From the NCBI GenBank assembly GCA_029239545.1, contig JARBUQ010000030.1, forward strand, positions 1 through 15,716: DNA of 15,716 bases, read 5' to 3'. Position 1 is the stretch's first letter. The number at the start of each line of letters is the position of its first letter. The position numbers and the translations under genes were made by a program. The notes under the pieces are model-generated. The model was given only the letters and a program-made list of their open reading frames with translations, was not told the DNA's origin and did not search any database. This DNA is from Paenibacillus sp. GTDB taxonomy: Bacteria; Bacillota; Bacilli; Paenibacillales; NBRC-103111. This document shows, piece after piece, positions 6,645 to 12,864 of the stretch.

Positions 6645-6695
6645 TTTCGTTTAGTTTCTTTTCTTATTGTAACGGATGAACCTTGCAGGTGACAA
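6645..6695 (-). promoter_or_regulatory. Promoter and putative DeoR-type operator of the aldolase-kinase operon
   Basis: On the - strand TTGTCA (6690-6695) and TACAAT (6666-6671) are 18 nt apart. Right over the expected transcription start, the + strand reads TTTCGTTTAGTTTCTTTTC (6645-6663). This is a row of TTTC/TTTA units about 5 nt apart, the style of element bound by DeoR-family repressors such as AgaR. The same TTCTTTTCT core occurs in the promoter of the adjacent deoR-type gene. Promoter hexamers are seen; repressor binding is inference. Confidence 0.5.
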
Positions 6696-6714
6696 GAGTG
6701 ATCAGACAATTTTT

Positions 6715-7488
6715 TTATGTGAGGATAAGCTGAATGCCCAGATCCCTGATTCGAGCGCAGGTTTCCTTATTTAGACCGCGATCGGTAATGACGGTGTGCA
6801 CGGCCTGCAAAGGGGCAATGTGAGAGAAGAATACCTTACCGAATTTACTGTGATCCGCTACGACGATAACTTCCTTGGCAATCGAAAGCATTTGGCGGTC
6901 CATACTCGCTTCGGCTATATTAGGCGTGGTCAATCCTTCCTTCAGATCGAACCCGTCAACTCCCAGAAACAGCTTGTCCACTCTTACATTCTTGAGCATA
7001 TCCTCGGCTAACGGACCAACAAGGGCAAAAGACTTAGGTCTCAGCTTGCCGCCGATCAGAATAACCTCCAGGTCCGCGTAATTGCCCATCTGGACTGCGA
7101 TGTTGGCAGCATTCGTTACGATCTTGAGCTTCTTCTTGCCGACCAGACGTTTGGCTATGAACATGCTTGTTGTGCCCGGAGTCAGCATGACAGCATCCTC
7201 ATCATGGATCAGCTTGGCTGCCGCTTCAGCAATGCGTTCCTTCTCCTCCACCAGCGCTTCAGCCTTCTCAGAAAAGGACTTCTCATGAGCGACCTCATTC
7301 ACATGAGCATGCAGCGCCATCGCACCACCGTGAGTCCGCAGCAGAAGCTCCTTCTCCTCCAGCTTCTCCAGATCACGGCGAACCGTCACTTGAGAAACTC
7401 CGAGCGCTTCGCTAAGCTCTGACACCGTTGCTTTTCCCACCTGATTGACGACTTCCATTATTCGTACATATCTTTCTTCTGCGAACAT
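6715..7488 (-). CDS. DeoR-family transcriptional repressor (GlpR/AgaR type)
   Basis: This is a 257-residue sugar-phosphate-responsive repressor. The N-terminal DeoR helix-turn-helix is complete: ERYVRIMEVVNQVGKATVSE, then SQVTVRRDLEKLEEKELLLRTHGGA (to about residue 57). The effector domain shows the phosphosugar-binding strand MLTPGTTSMFIAKRL, then VTNAANIAV, ILIGGKLR, LFLGVDGFD and the family ending motif VIVVADHSKFGK. It precedes the aldolase-kinase pair in the same direction and is probably their repressor, released by a ketose phosphate. A promoter and operator-like element sit between it and the aldolase, so the pair can be expressed separately. The ATG at 7486-7488 has AGGAGG 5 nt upstream. 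Confidence 0.95.
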   Translation of the reverse strand: MFAEERYVRIMEVVNQVGKATVSELSEALGVSQVTVRRDLEKLEEKELLLRTHGGAMALHAHVNEVAHEKSFSEKAEALVEEKERIAEAAAKLIHDEDAVMLTPGTTSMFIAKRLVGKKKLKIVTNAANIAVQMGNYADLEVILIGGKLRPKSFALVGPLAEDMLKNVRVDKLFLGVDGFDLKEGLTTPNIAEASMDRQMLSIAKEVIVVADHSKFGKVFFSHIAPLQAVHTVITDRGLNKETCARIRDLGIQLILT

Positions 7489-7530
7489 GAATGCCTCCTG
7501 TTAACATAGATGTATATGAATTTTCTTTAT

Positions 7531-7581
7531 TGATCATTTCTCTTCTTTTCTGATCATAATCAATAATGCACAATAAATCCA
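7531..7581 (-). promoter_or_regulatory. Promoter and possible autoregulatory operator of the DeoR-type gene
   Basis: On the - strand a weak TGGATT (7576-7581) and TATGAT (7553-7558) are 17 nt apart. Two TGATCA copies (7531-7536 and 7551-7556) bracket a TTTC-rich stretch that contains TTCTTTTCT, also present in the aldolase operator. The element overlaps the -10 and the expected start, a position suited to autorepression. Confidence 0.4.
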
Positions 7582-7615
7582 GTTGTTTCTTCTCCGTCCA
7601 TGCATACACGCATAC

Positions 7616-7640
7616 AAAAACCGCTGCGAAATCGCAGCGG
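7616..7640 (-). terminator. Intrinsic terminator of glpX
   Basis: CCGCTGCG (7621-7628) and CGCAGCGG (7633-7640) form a perfect 8-bp stem around a 4-nt loop. The T run on the - strand corresponds to AAAAA at 7616-7620. It ends the glpX transcript upstream of the DeoR-type gene. Confidence 0.92.
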
Positions 7641-7670
7641 CTGTAATTATGAATTCTTCAGTAATTGTGG

Positions 7671-8636
7671 TCAATTATGAAATAATTGCTTGTTCGGCAA
7701 GTAATGCTGCGTCTGGATATGACGGATCGTTCGTGTCTTGGCTCGCATTACGAGCGAATGCGTCTCCGCCCGTTCCCCTGGCAGGTAACGAACCCCTTGC
7801 AGGAAGCTGCCGGACGTTACCCCAGTTGCAGCGAAGATCACATCGTCCTTCCCTACCATATCCTCCATCGTCAACACCTTGTAAGGATCGCTTAGCCCCA
7901 TCGAGACGCAGCGTTGATACTCCAGAGCATTCCCCGGCATCAGACGGCCTTGTAATTCCCCACCCAGGCATTTCAGAGCTGCAGCGGCCAACACCCCTTC
8001 AGGAGCCCCACCTGAGCCCACGAACAGATCGATTCCGCTCTCTGCCATAGCAGGAGCGATCGCTCCCGCTACATCCCCATCTGTGAGGAACTTAATGCGC
8101 ACACCTACTTTGCGAAGGGTCTTCACAATCATATCATGCCGCTCGCGATCCAGCATCATAACTGTAAGATCACTTATATTCTTCTTCTGAGCTTTGGCTG
8201 CTATTTGCAATGTCTCTTCCAGCGGAGCATTGATATCGACCTTACCGACCAGCGAAGGACCAACCGCAAGCTTCTCCATGTACATATCGGGAGCGTGAAG
8301 CAAATTCCCTTTACTCGCGATGGCGAGCACTGAGATCGCATTATCCAGCCCTCTGGCAACAATGTTCGTTCCCTCCAGTGGATCAACGGCTACATCAACC
8401 TCAGGACCTTGCAAGCTTCCAACCTGCTCGCCAATATACAGCATTGGGGCCTCATCCATCTCCCCTTCACCAATTACAACCGTCCCGCGGATCGAGACTG
8501 TGTCGAACATACGTCGCATTGCGCTTGTAGCGGCTTCATCTGCCTCATTCTTTCTCCCTCTGCCCATCCAATGTGCCGCAGACAATGCCGCCATCTCTGT
8601 CACACGTACTACCTCTAGCGCAAGCTCCCTCTCCAC
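7671..8636 (-). CDS. glpX: Class II fructose-1,6-bisphosphatase
   Basis: GlpX hydrolyses fructose 1,6-bisphosphate to fructose 6-phosphate in gluconeogenesis, in the cytosol, and depends on divalent metal. The 321-residue protein shows the family N-terminus ERELALEVVRVTEMAALSAA, the metal-binding IGEGEMDEAPML (near 55-66) and DVAVDPLEGTN (81-91). It continues with LTDGDVAGAIAPAM and the phosphate-binding FVGSGGAPEGVLAAAALKCLGGE. The frame is open from 8756, but the true start is the GTG at 8634-8636, with AGGGGG 7 nt upstream, giving the standard length. It has its own promoter, lies downstream of the transaldolase terminator and ends at a strong hairpin. Its neighbours (transaldolase, aldolase, sugar-phosphate kinase) work on the same hexose- and triose-phosphate pool. 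Confidence 0.97.
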   Translation of the reverse strand: MERELALEVVRVTEMAALSAAHWMGRGRKNEADEAATSAMRRMFDTVSIRGTVVIGEGEMDEAPMLYIGEQVGSLQGPEVDVAVDPLEGTNIVARGLDNAISVLAIASKGNLLHAPDMYMEKLAVGPSLVGKVDINAPLEETLQIAAKAQKKNISDLTVMMLDRERHDMIVKTLRKVGVRIKFLTDGDVAGAIAPAMAESGIDLFVGSGGAPEGVLAAAALKCLGGELQGRLMPGNALEYQRCVSMGLSDPYKVLTMEDMVGKDDVIFAATGVTSGSFLQGVRYLPGERAETHSLVMRAKTRTIRHIQTQHYLPNKQLFHN

Positions 8637-8673
8637 AGACAATCCCCCTATATAATGCGTCTTATTAGGAAGT

Positions 8674-8702
8674 ATTGTAGCATAATTAACGGAATTCGTT
8701 AA
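8674..8702 (-). promoter_or_regulatory. Probable promoter of glpX
   Basis: On the - strand a weak TTAACG (8697-8702) and TACAAT (8674-8679) are 17 nt apart. The transcript would start near 8667, about 30 nt before the GTG start codon. Confidence 0.45.
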
Positions 8703-8776
8703 GAACATTCGCAGAAAATGTGCTCCAACTTCACAAAATCGCTCAGATACCAGCATATTAAGCGAAAAAAAGACTC

Positions 8777-8842
8777 AAAAAAACCCTTCATCCAAACGGA
8801 TCGCTGCTCAACGTGCAGCGTATCCATTGTCGGAATGAAGGG
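8777..8842 (-). terminator. Long two-part terminator of the transaldolase gene
   Basis: On the - strand CCCTTCAT (8835-8842) pairs with ATGAAGGG (8784-8791), followed by a run of seven T. Inside sits a second helix: GGATaCGCTGC (8815-8825) with GCAGCGATCC (8798-8807, GGATCGCTGC on the + strand) around a short loop. It lies about 45 nt beyond the transaldolase stop and upstream of the glpX promoter. Confidence 0.85.
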
Positions 8843-8887
8843 CAAAAAGATGCTTTACTCTGTTACTTCATCATGATCAACAAACAG

Positions 8888-9547
8888 TTAAAATTTGCTG
8901 AGCTTGGCACTTTCCCAATCCGCAGTAAACTTCTCAATGCCTTGATCTGTCAAAGGATGCTTGATCATTTGTTGAATAACCTTAAGAGGTACAGTAGCGA
9001 TATGAGCACCAAGCAGAGCTGCCTCAATTACATGTGCGGAGTGGCGGACGCTTGCCGATATAATCTCGCTCTTAATATCATGAACTTGGAAGATCTGGCT
9101 GATCTCACGGATCAAATTCATCCCCACTTGATTAATGTCATCCAACCGCCCGATGAAAGGAGAAACGAAGGTTGCACCTGCACGTGCTGCCAGAATAGCT
9201 TGGGTAGACGTGAAAATCAATGTCACATTCGTCTTGATGCCAAGTGCAGTAAGTTTGCTGGTTGCTTGCAAACCGTCTGCTGTCATAGGAACCTTAACTA
9301 CAATGTTAGGGCTGATTGCTGCCAACTTGCGGCCTTGCTCAACCATCTCATCCGCCTGGAGGGAAATCACCTCTGCACTAATCGGAATTTCGTTGCCGAC
9401 TATGGAAATAATTTCTTTCAGTGTTTCAAAAAAGTCCTTGCCTTCCTTGGCTATTAGCGAAGGGTTGGTTGTAATCCCCGCTAGAATACCAAGGCCATGT
9501 GCTGTGCGAATTTCTTCTACGTTAGCTGTATCAATAAAAATCTTCAT
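8888..9547 (-). CDS. tal: Transaldolase, small (fructose-6-phosphate aldolase-like) type
   Basis: This 219-residue class I aldolase transfers dihydroxyacetone units in the non-oxidative pentose phosphate pathway; it belongs to the TalC/MipB short subfamily. Seen in order: MKIFIDTANVEEIR, LAGITTNPSLIAKEG, the Schiff-base lysine in NIVVKVPMT (K85), TLIFTSTQAILAARAGATFVSPFIGRLDD, SVRHSAHVIEAALLGAHIATVP and HPLTDQGIEKFTADW. The frame is open from 9574, but the family start is the ATG at 9545-9547, with GGGAG about 9 nt upstream. Similar proteins include both true transaldolases and fructose-6-phosphate aldolases; Bacillales members are usually transaldolases. No clear promoter lies directly upstream, and the preceding structured RNA has no terminator, so it may be transcribed through from the 6S RNA promoter. 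Confidence 0.96.
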   Translation of the reverse strand: MKIFIDTANVEEIRTAHGLGILAGITTNPSLIAKEGKDFFETLKEIISIVGNEIPISAEVISLQADEMVEQGRKLAAISPNIVVKVPMTADGLQATSKLTALGIKTNVTLIFTSTQAILAARAGATFVSPFIGRLDDINQVGMNLIREISQIFQVHDIKSEIISASVRHSAHVIEAALLGAHIATVPLKVIQQMIKHPLTDQGIEKFTADWESAKLSKF

Positions 9548-9613
9548 CTTCTTCCACTCCCATATGTAGTTCATCTAATAACAACCTTGATTAAGGTATC
9601 GCATAAGTAACGA

Positions 9614-9835
9614 AGAACCGAATGAGAACACAAAGAACCCCGCATATGTCGTTCGACTCTCTTGTTTCAAACCCGCTCTCGCAGGTGGGTGTCCGCAACC
9701 ATCAGTCTGAAGTCCCCTTTGGAGGGCATGTCATCGGGACGGCAATGTTGGACTCCCGAAAATGTTTCATTGGTTTAAAACATTAGGAGAATCGTGACGA
9801 ACATCGCAGGAGCGTTCGTGTTTCATTCGATTGTA
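9614..9835 (-). ncRNA. ssrS: Probable 6S RNA
   Basis: This is a non-coding stretch of about 220 nt with an RNA-like layout and its own promoter. The ends pair as an interrupted long helix: CGAATGA, ACAC and GAAC near the 5' end (9823-9829 and downstream on the - strand) with GTTC, GTGT and TCATTCG near the 3' end (9619-9638). Internally there is an AATGTTT/AAACATT hairpin closed by CTCC/GGGAG, a GTCCC/GGGAC helix and, in the 3' half, the segment GACACCCACCTGC followed by AGCGGGTTTGAAAC. That ACCCACCT...GGGTT hairpin on the 3' side is a mark I associate with Firmicute 6S RNA, which binds sigma-A RNA polymerase by mimicking an open promoter. The exact ends are uncertain by about 10 nt. No match to RNase P RNA, tmRNA, SRP RNA, T-box or a known riboswitch was recognised. 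Confidence 0.72.
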
Positions 9836-9841
9836 AGCTCA

Positions 9842-9870
9842 ATTATAGGCTCTGTTCATCAAAAAGTAAA
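9842..9870 (-). promoter_or_regulatory. Promoter of the 6S RNA
   Basis: On the - strand TTTACT (9865-9870) and a perfect TATAAT (9842-9847) are exactly 17 nt apart. Transcription would begin near 9835, directly before the 5' arm of the terminal RNA helix. No open reading frame follows this promoter until the transaldolase gene nearly 300 nt away. Confidence 0.7.
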
Positions 9871-9887
9871 CCAAGAGTCAAGGATTG

Positions 9888-10733
9888 TTATTTGCGTTCA
9901 TGATTTCCATCTGTTGATAGTTCATTGGATTCGAGCAGACGATCCGAGCTATCACCGCTGCCGGATTCCGAATCGAGACGTTCAGCCTCCAAACGCTCAG
10001 CCTCTTCCTTCTCTTCCCTTAGCTTCTGCTCCTTCTCCGTCTTCATCTTGATCTTATCGAAGATTCTATGGAAGTAAAAGAACGAAACGGTAGCCATAAT
10101 ACTCCCCATGAAAAAAGGAATCAGGAAAGTGAATTTATTGAAGCTAACATATAAGACAGCTCCATTGGTCACCATCAGCAGGAATGTATTAATCGGATTG
10201 CCAATCGTCAGAAGGATGGAATTCTTCACGAGCTGAAAAATTTTCATGTGAAAATGCACCATCAAAGAGAAGAAATGGAACATCGAGCAGGTCAAAATAA
10301 CAAGAAATACAATAAACAGGACCGATAATAAGCTAAGCGAATTCCCCTGCTTCAAATAAAACGTATAGTTAACGTATACGATTACATACAACAGGATAAA
10401 GAAAATACCGCCTAACATACTCTGAACATAATTTTCCTTGTAGCTGCGAAAGTATGTTTTGAATAATGGTACGTCCGTATCACCTGTTACCCACTTGCGA
10501 GCTACTGCGAACGCCGCTGCTGTAGCCGGGAAAAGTGTGAAAGGGGTTACGATTGCTATTAAAGTAAGGGATTGCACACCCACATCCGGATTCTCTGACA
10601 TTGCCAGCAACCCAGCCAGCACCAAGTAAAAGAACGGAAACGAACAAACGATCCACAATACATTAATGACTGACAATCTCATAATCCATTCTGATATTCG
10701 GTAAAAACCACCCATTAGCCCACGAAATTCCAA
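9888..10733 (-). CDS. DUF624 (YesL-like) membrane protein
   Basis: A 281-residue integral membrane protein. The N-terminal block EFRGLMGGFYRISEWIMRL followed by INVLWIVCSFPFF, then FPATAAAFAVARKWV and FKTYFRSYKENY, is the DUF624/YesL pattern. About six hydrophobic segments can be seen. The last 50 or so residues are a highly charged tail (KIKMKTEKEQKLREEKEEAERL, then S/D/E-rich) likely to be cytosolic and partly coiled coil. YesL-like proteins often sit near sugar ABC transporters, but none is present here, and the function is unknown. The ATG at 10737 is only 2 nt from the AAGGAGG; the TTG at 10731-10733, 8 nt from it, is the better start and gives the family N-terminus. The gene ends just before the 6S RNA promoter, with no terminator in between. 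Confidence 0.88.
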   Translation of the reverse strand: MEFRGLMGGFYRISEWIMRLSVINVLWIVCSFPFFYLVLAGLLAMSENPDVGVQSLTLIAIVTPFTLFPATAAAFAVARKWVTGDTDVPLFKTYFRSYKENYVQSMLGGIFFILLYVIVYVNYTFYLKQGNSLSLLSVLFIVFLVILTCSMFHFFSLMVHFHMKIFQLVKNSILLTIGNPINTFLLMVTNGAVLYVSFNKFTFLIPFFMGSIMATVSFFYFHRIFDKIKMKTEKEQKLREEKEEAERLEAERLDSESGSGDSSDRLLESNELSTDGNHERK

Positions 10734-10817
10734 TCCCATGTCCTCCTTCAACCTCTTGTCCACTATCATAATAACTTATTCGGTTCCAATAATGCAAAAA
10801 ATGTTGCGATTTTCGAC

Positions 10818-10855
10818 AAAAAAGCCTTCGCAGAGGGTCAATACTCTACGAAGGC
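10818..10855 (-). terminator. Intrinsic terminator of cshA
   Basis: On the - strand GCCTTCG (10849-10855) pairs with CGAAGGC (10824-10830). AGAG and CTCT extend the stem above a bulge, and six T follow (A run at 10818-10823 on the + strand). Confidence 0.9.
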
Positions 10856-10871
10856 ATTGTGTTCATCGAGC

Positions 10872-12491
10872 TTAGTTATTCACAAACTCCTTGGAGCCAG
10901 CTGGTTTGCGATCTCCGCTTTCACTGCTGCGTCGACGCTCTCCGCCGCCTTCACGGCTGCTGCTGCGATCACGATCATAGCTGCTGCGTCCGCCGCTGCC
11001 ACCGCTACCGCCGCGATATGAGCTGCTGCTGCCGCGATTGCTATCGCTGCTGCGTCCGCCATACCCGCTGCCGCTGCGACTACCGCTGCTGCTGCTGCTC
11101 TGTCCGTCACGAACGTAAGAGCCCGGCATTCTGCGACCGGAGCTGCGAACATCTGGACGACGCTTCTTAGCGCGAAGCGGATCTTCAGGTGTCAATTCAA
11201 TCTCTATATCGCGCTTCTCACCTGTCATAAGCTTAAGTGCTGCTGCGATGAGCTGTACAGAATCATATTGCTCCAGCAATTGAATAGCAATGCCCTTGAA
11301 CTCGCCATGGCTGTCGGAATTAATTACTTCAATTACACGCTCAGCTGTAACACGCTGCTTGCCTTCGATTGCCTCAGCCAAGCTAGGCACTGGCTTGCGG
11401 GAAATCTTGTGGCGAGTTAGCTTCTCGATAAAGTGCAAGTGATCAATCTCACGGTGAGTCACGAATGTCCAGGCGCTTCCCTCGCGTCCTGCACGGCCAG
11501 TACGGCCGATACGGTGAACGTAGCTCTCAGGATCCTGTGGAAGGTCAAAGTTGATAACGTGAGTAACACCGGATACATCCAGCCCGCGAGCTGCCACGTC
11601 TGTTGCTACTAATACGTCGATACTGCCGTCACGGAATTTGCGCATAACGTGATCGCGTTGGTTCTGGGACAAATCGCCATGCAGGCCTTCAGCTGAGTAG
11701 CCACGCTTTTGAAGCGCCTCAGACAGTTCATCAACCCGACGCTTCGTACGACCGAATATGATCGCCAGATCCGGCGACTCCATATCGATAAGTCGGCACA
11801 ATGCATCGAACTTCTGCTTCTCATGAAGCTCAATGTAGTACTGAGAAATCAGCGGTGCGCTAACTTGCTTAGGAATTACCGATACATGCTCAGGCTCACG
11901 CAGGAACTGCTTCGCAAGCTTCTTGATGTTCTCAGGCATTGTAGCTGAGAACAGCATGGTGTGACGCTCTGCAGGGACAAGGCTCAGGATCGACTGAATG
12001 TCTTCCATGAAACCCATATCCAGCATTTCATCCGCTTCATCCAGAATGACTGTGGATACATTATCCAGCTTAATCGTCTTGCGATTAATATGATCAAGCA
12101 GTCGTCCTGGAGTTCCGATAATAATTTGCGGTTTCTTCTTCAAAGCGCGAATTTGCTTCACAATGTCCTGTCCGCCGTATATCGCCAAGGAGCGAATACC
12201 TTTAAAACGGCCCAGTTTGCTGATCTCTTCCGCTACCTGAATAGCCAATTCCCGCGTTGGACACATGATCAAAGCTACGATGCGCTCTTCTGTTACTTGA
12301 ATCCGATTGATAACCGGAATACCAAAAGCAGCGGTTTTGCCCGTACCCGTTTGTGCTTGACCGATCAAATCGCGACCCTCCATAGCGAGCGGGATCGTTT
12401 TCTCCTGAATGGGCGTTGACTCCTCAAAACCCATCTCAGTGATCGCCCGAAGTACGTTCGGGTCTAGATTAAAATCTGCAAAAGCTTTCAA
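10872..12491 (-). CDS. cshA: CshA-type DEAD-box ATP-dependent RNA helicase
   Basis: This 539-residue helicase unwinds short RNA duplexes; in Bacillales CshA acts in mRNA decay, ribosome assembly and cold growth. All core motifs are present: Q motif GFEESTPIQ (21-29), AQTGTGKT (46-53), PTRELA (79-84), TPGR, DEAD (151-154), SAT (182-184), then ATDVAARGLDV and YVHRIGRTGRAGREG in the second domain. After the core comes a region resembling the CshA C-terminal RNA-binding part (about 385-450). A disordered tail of roughly 90 residues follows, rich in G, S and R (SSSSSGSRSGSGYGGRS, RGGSGGSGGRSS), which should bind RNA. The start is TTG (12489-12491), with AAGGAG 10 nt upstream. A 212-nt leader precedes it and contains an intrinsic terminator and palindromes, described separately. 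Confidence 0.96.
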   Translation of the reverse strand: MKAFADFNLDPNVLRAITEMGFEESTPIQEKTIPLAMEGRDLIGQAQTGTGKTAAFGIPVINRIQVTEERIVALIMCPTRELAIQVAEEISKLGRFKGIRSLAIYGGQDIVKQIRALKKKPQIIIGTPGRLLDHINRKTIKLDNVSTVILDEADEMLDMGFMEDIQSILSLVPAERHTMLFSATMPENIKKLAKQFLREPEHVSVIPKQVSAPLISQYYIELHEKQKFDALCRLIDMESPDLAIIFGRTKRRVDELSEALQKRGYSAEGLHGDLSQNQRDHVMRKFRDGSIDVLVATDVAARGLDVSGVTHVINFDLPQDPESYVHRIGRTGRAGREGSAWTFVTHREIDHLHFIEKLTRHKISRKPVPSLAEAIEGKQRVTAERVIEVINSDSHGEFKGIAIQLLEQYDSVQLIAAALKLMTGEKRDIEIELTPEDPLRAKKRRPDVRSSGRRMPGSYVRDGQSSSSSGSRSGSGYGGRSSDSNRGSSSSYRGGSGGSGGRSSYDRDRSSSREGGGERRRSSESGDRKPAGSKEFVNN

Positions 12492-12531
12492 ATTGTTTAT
12501 ACTCCTTTACTTTAAGGGCTTCCTATATCCC

Positions 12532-12579
12532 TTACCAAGTATTAAATTTACCCTTAAGCACGACCTTTATTGAAGACAT
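12532..12579 (-). CDS. Possible 15-residue leader peptide (uORF) of cshA
   Basis: An ATG at 12577-12579 has a CGGAG site about 6 nt upstream and encodes MSSIKVVLKGKFNTW, ending with TAA at 12532-12534. The same frame is open further back to an ATG at 12622-12624 (30 residues, beginning MHRAGWKKVHYSENP), but that one has no clear ribosome site. The stop codon lies in the 3' part of a TAAGGG/CCCTTA hairpin (12513-12534), just upstream of the cshA ribosome binding site. I do not recognise the peptide. It could be a true small protein, a regulatory uORF or chance. Confidence 0.3.
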   Translation of the reverse strand: MSSIKVVLKGKFNTW

Positions 12580-12653
12580 CGGATTCTCCGAATAGTGTAC
12601 CTTTTTCCAACCGGCACGATGCATCGTCTGCCCAAGATCAGCATGCTGATCGT

Positions 12654-12684
12654 AAAAAAAAGCATTTTCCGCTTGGAAAATACT
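12654..12684 (-). terminator. Intrinsic terminator inside the cshA leader (possible attenuator)
   Basis: On the - strand AGTATTTTCC (12675-12684) pairs with GGAAAATGCT (12661-12670) over 10 bp, with one G-T wobble and a 4-nt loop. A run of eight T follows. It starts only about 20 nt after the predicted cshA transcription start, and there is no upstream leftward gene whose transcript it could end. It would therefore stop most cshA transcripts at about 50 nt unless passed. Confidence 0.65.
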
Positions 12685-12709
12685 AGCCGAACTTAAGAAT
12701 ATCTTTGTT

Positions 12710-12718
12710 ATTATAGCA
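12710..12718 (-). promoter_or_regulatory. Extended -10 promoter of cshA
   Basis: On the - strand TGCTATAAT is an extended -10 with a perfect TATAAT (12710-12715). The -35 position (GGAAAT, 17 nt upstream) is poor, as is common for extended -10 promoters. Transcription would start near 12703, leaving a leader of about 212 nt before the cshA TTG. Confidence 0.55.
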
Positions 12719-12823
12719 CAGCTTATCTGTACATTTCCAGTGGCGTCTGCCCAATTGCCCAAAAATTGATAAAACCCGCTCTGGCTGGCATTTTTTTTTG
12801 CAACGTTCCTTTCGTTTTTCTCG

Positions 12824-12829
12824 TATAAT
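12824..12829 (+). promoter_or_regulatory. -10 element of the DUF4178-DUF4247 operon
   Basis: A perfect TATAAT lies 30 nt before the DUF4178 gene's ribosome site. The best -35 candidate is TTGCAA at 12798-12803, at a long 20-nt spacing, so the promoter may need an activator. The promoter is divergent from that of cshA. Confidence 0.4.
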
Positions 12830-12864
12830 GTTACAAGAAGCCGTTTACTGAGGAGAGAATGCTA

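Noticed and set aside
7501..7670. Catabolite-responsive element near the deoR or aldolase promoters
   Set aside because: No stretch fits the cre consensus well enough; only TTTC-rich repeats are seen.
9614..9835. T-box, tmRNA, RNase P RNA or metabolite riboswitch instead of 6S RNA
   Set aside because: No AGGGTGGTACCGCG T-box element, no tRNA-like ends, no RNase P core motifs and no terminator before tal; the ends pair with each other as expected for 6S RNA.
10859..11170. Cysteine-rich + strand ORF (103 codons)
   Set aside because: It is the antisense reading of the Gly/Ser/Arg-rich tail of cshA; the Cys/Arg pattern follows from the repeated codons, and it has no ribosome site.
12685..12762. 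Upstream part of the 76-codon - strand ORF before cshA
   Set aside because: Its start lies upstream of the predicted cshA transcription start and it crosses the promoter and terminator; only its last 15-30 codons remain plausible.
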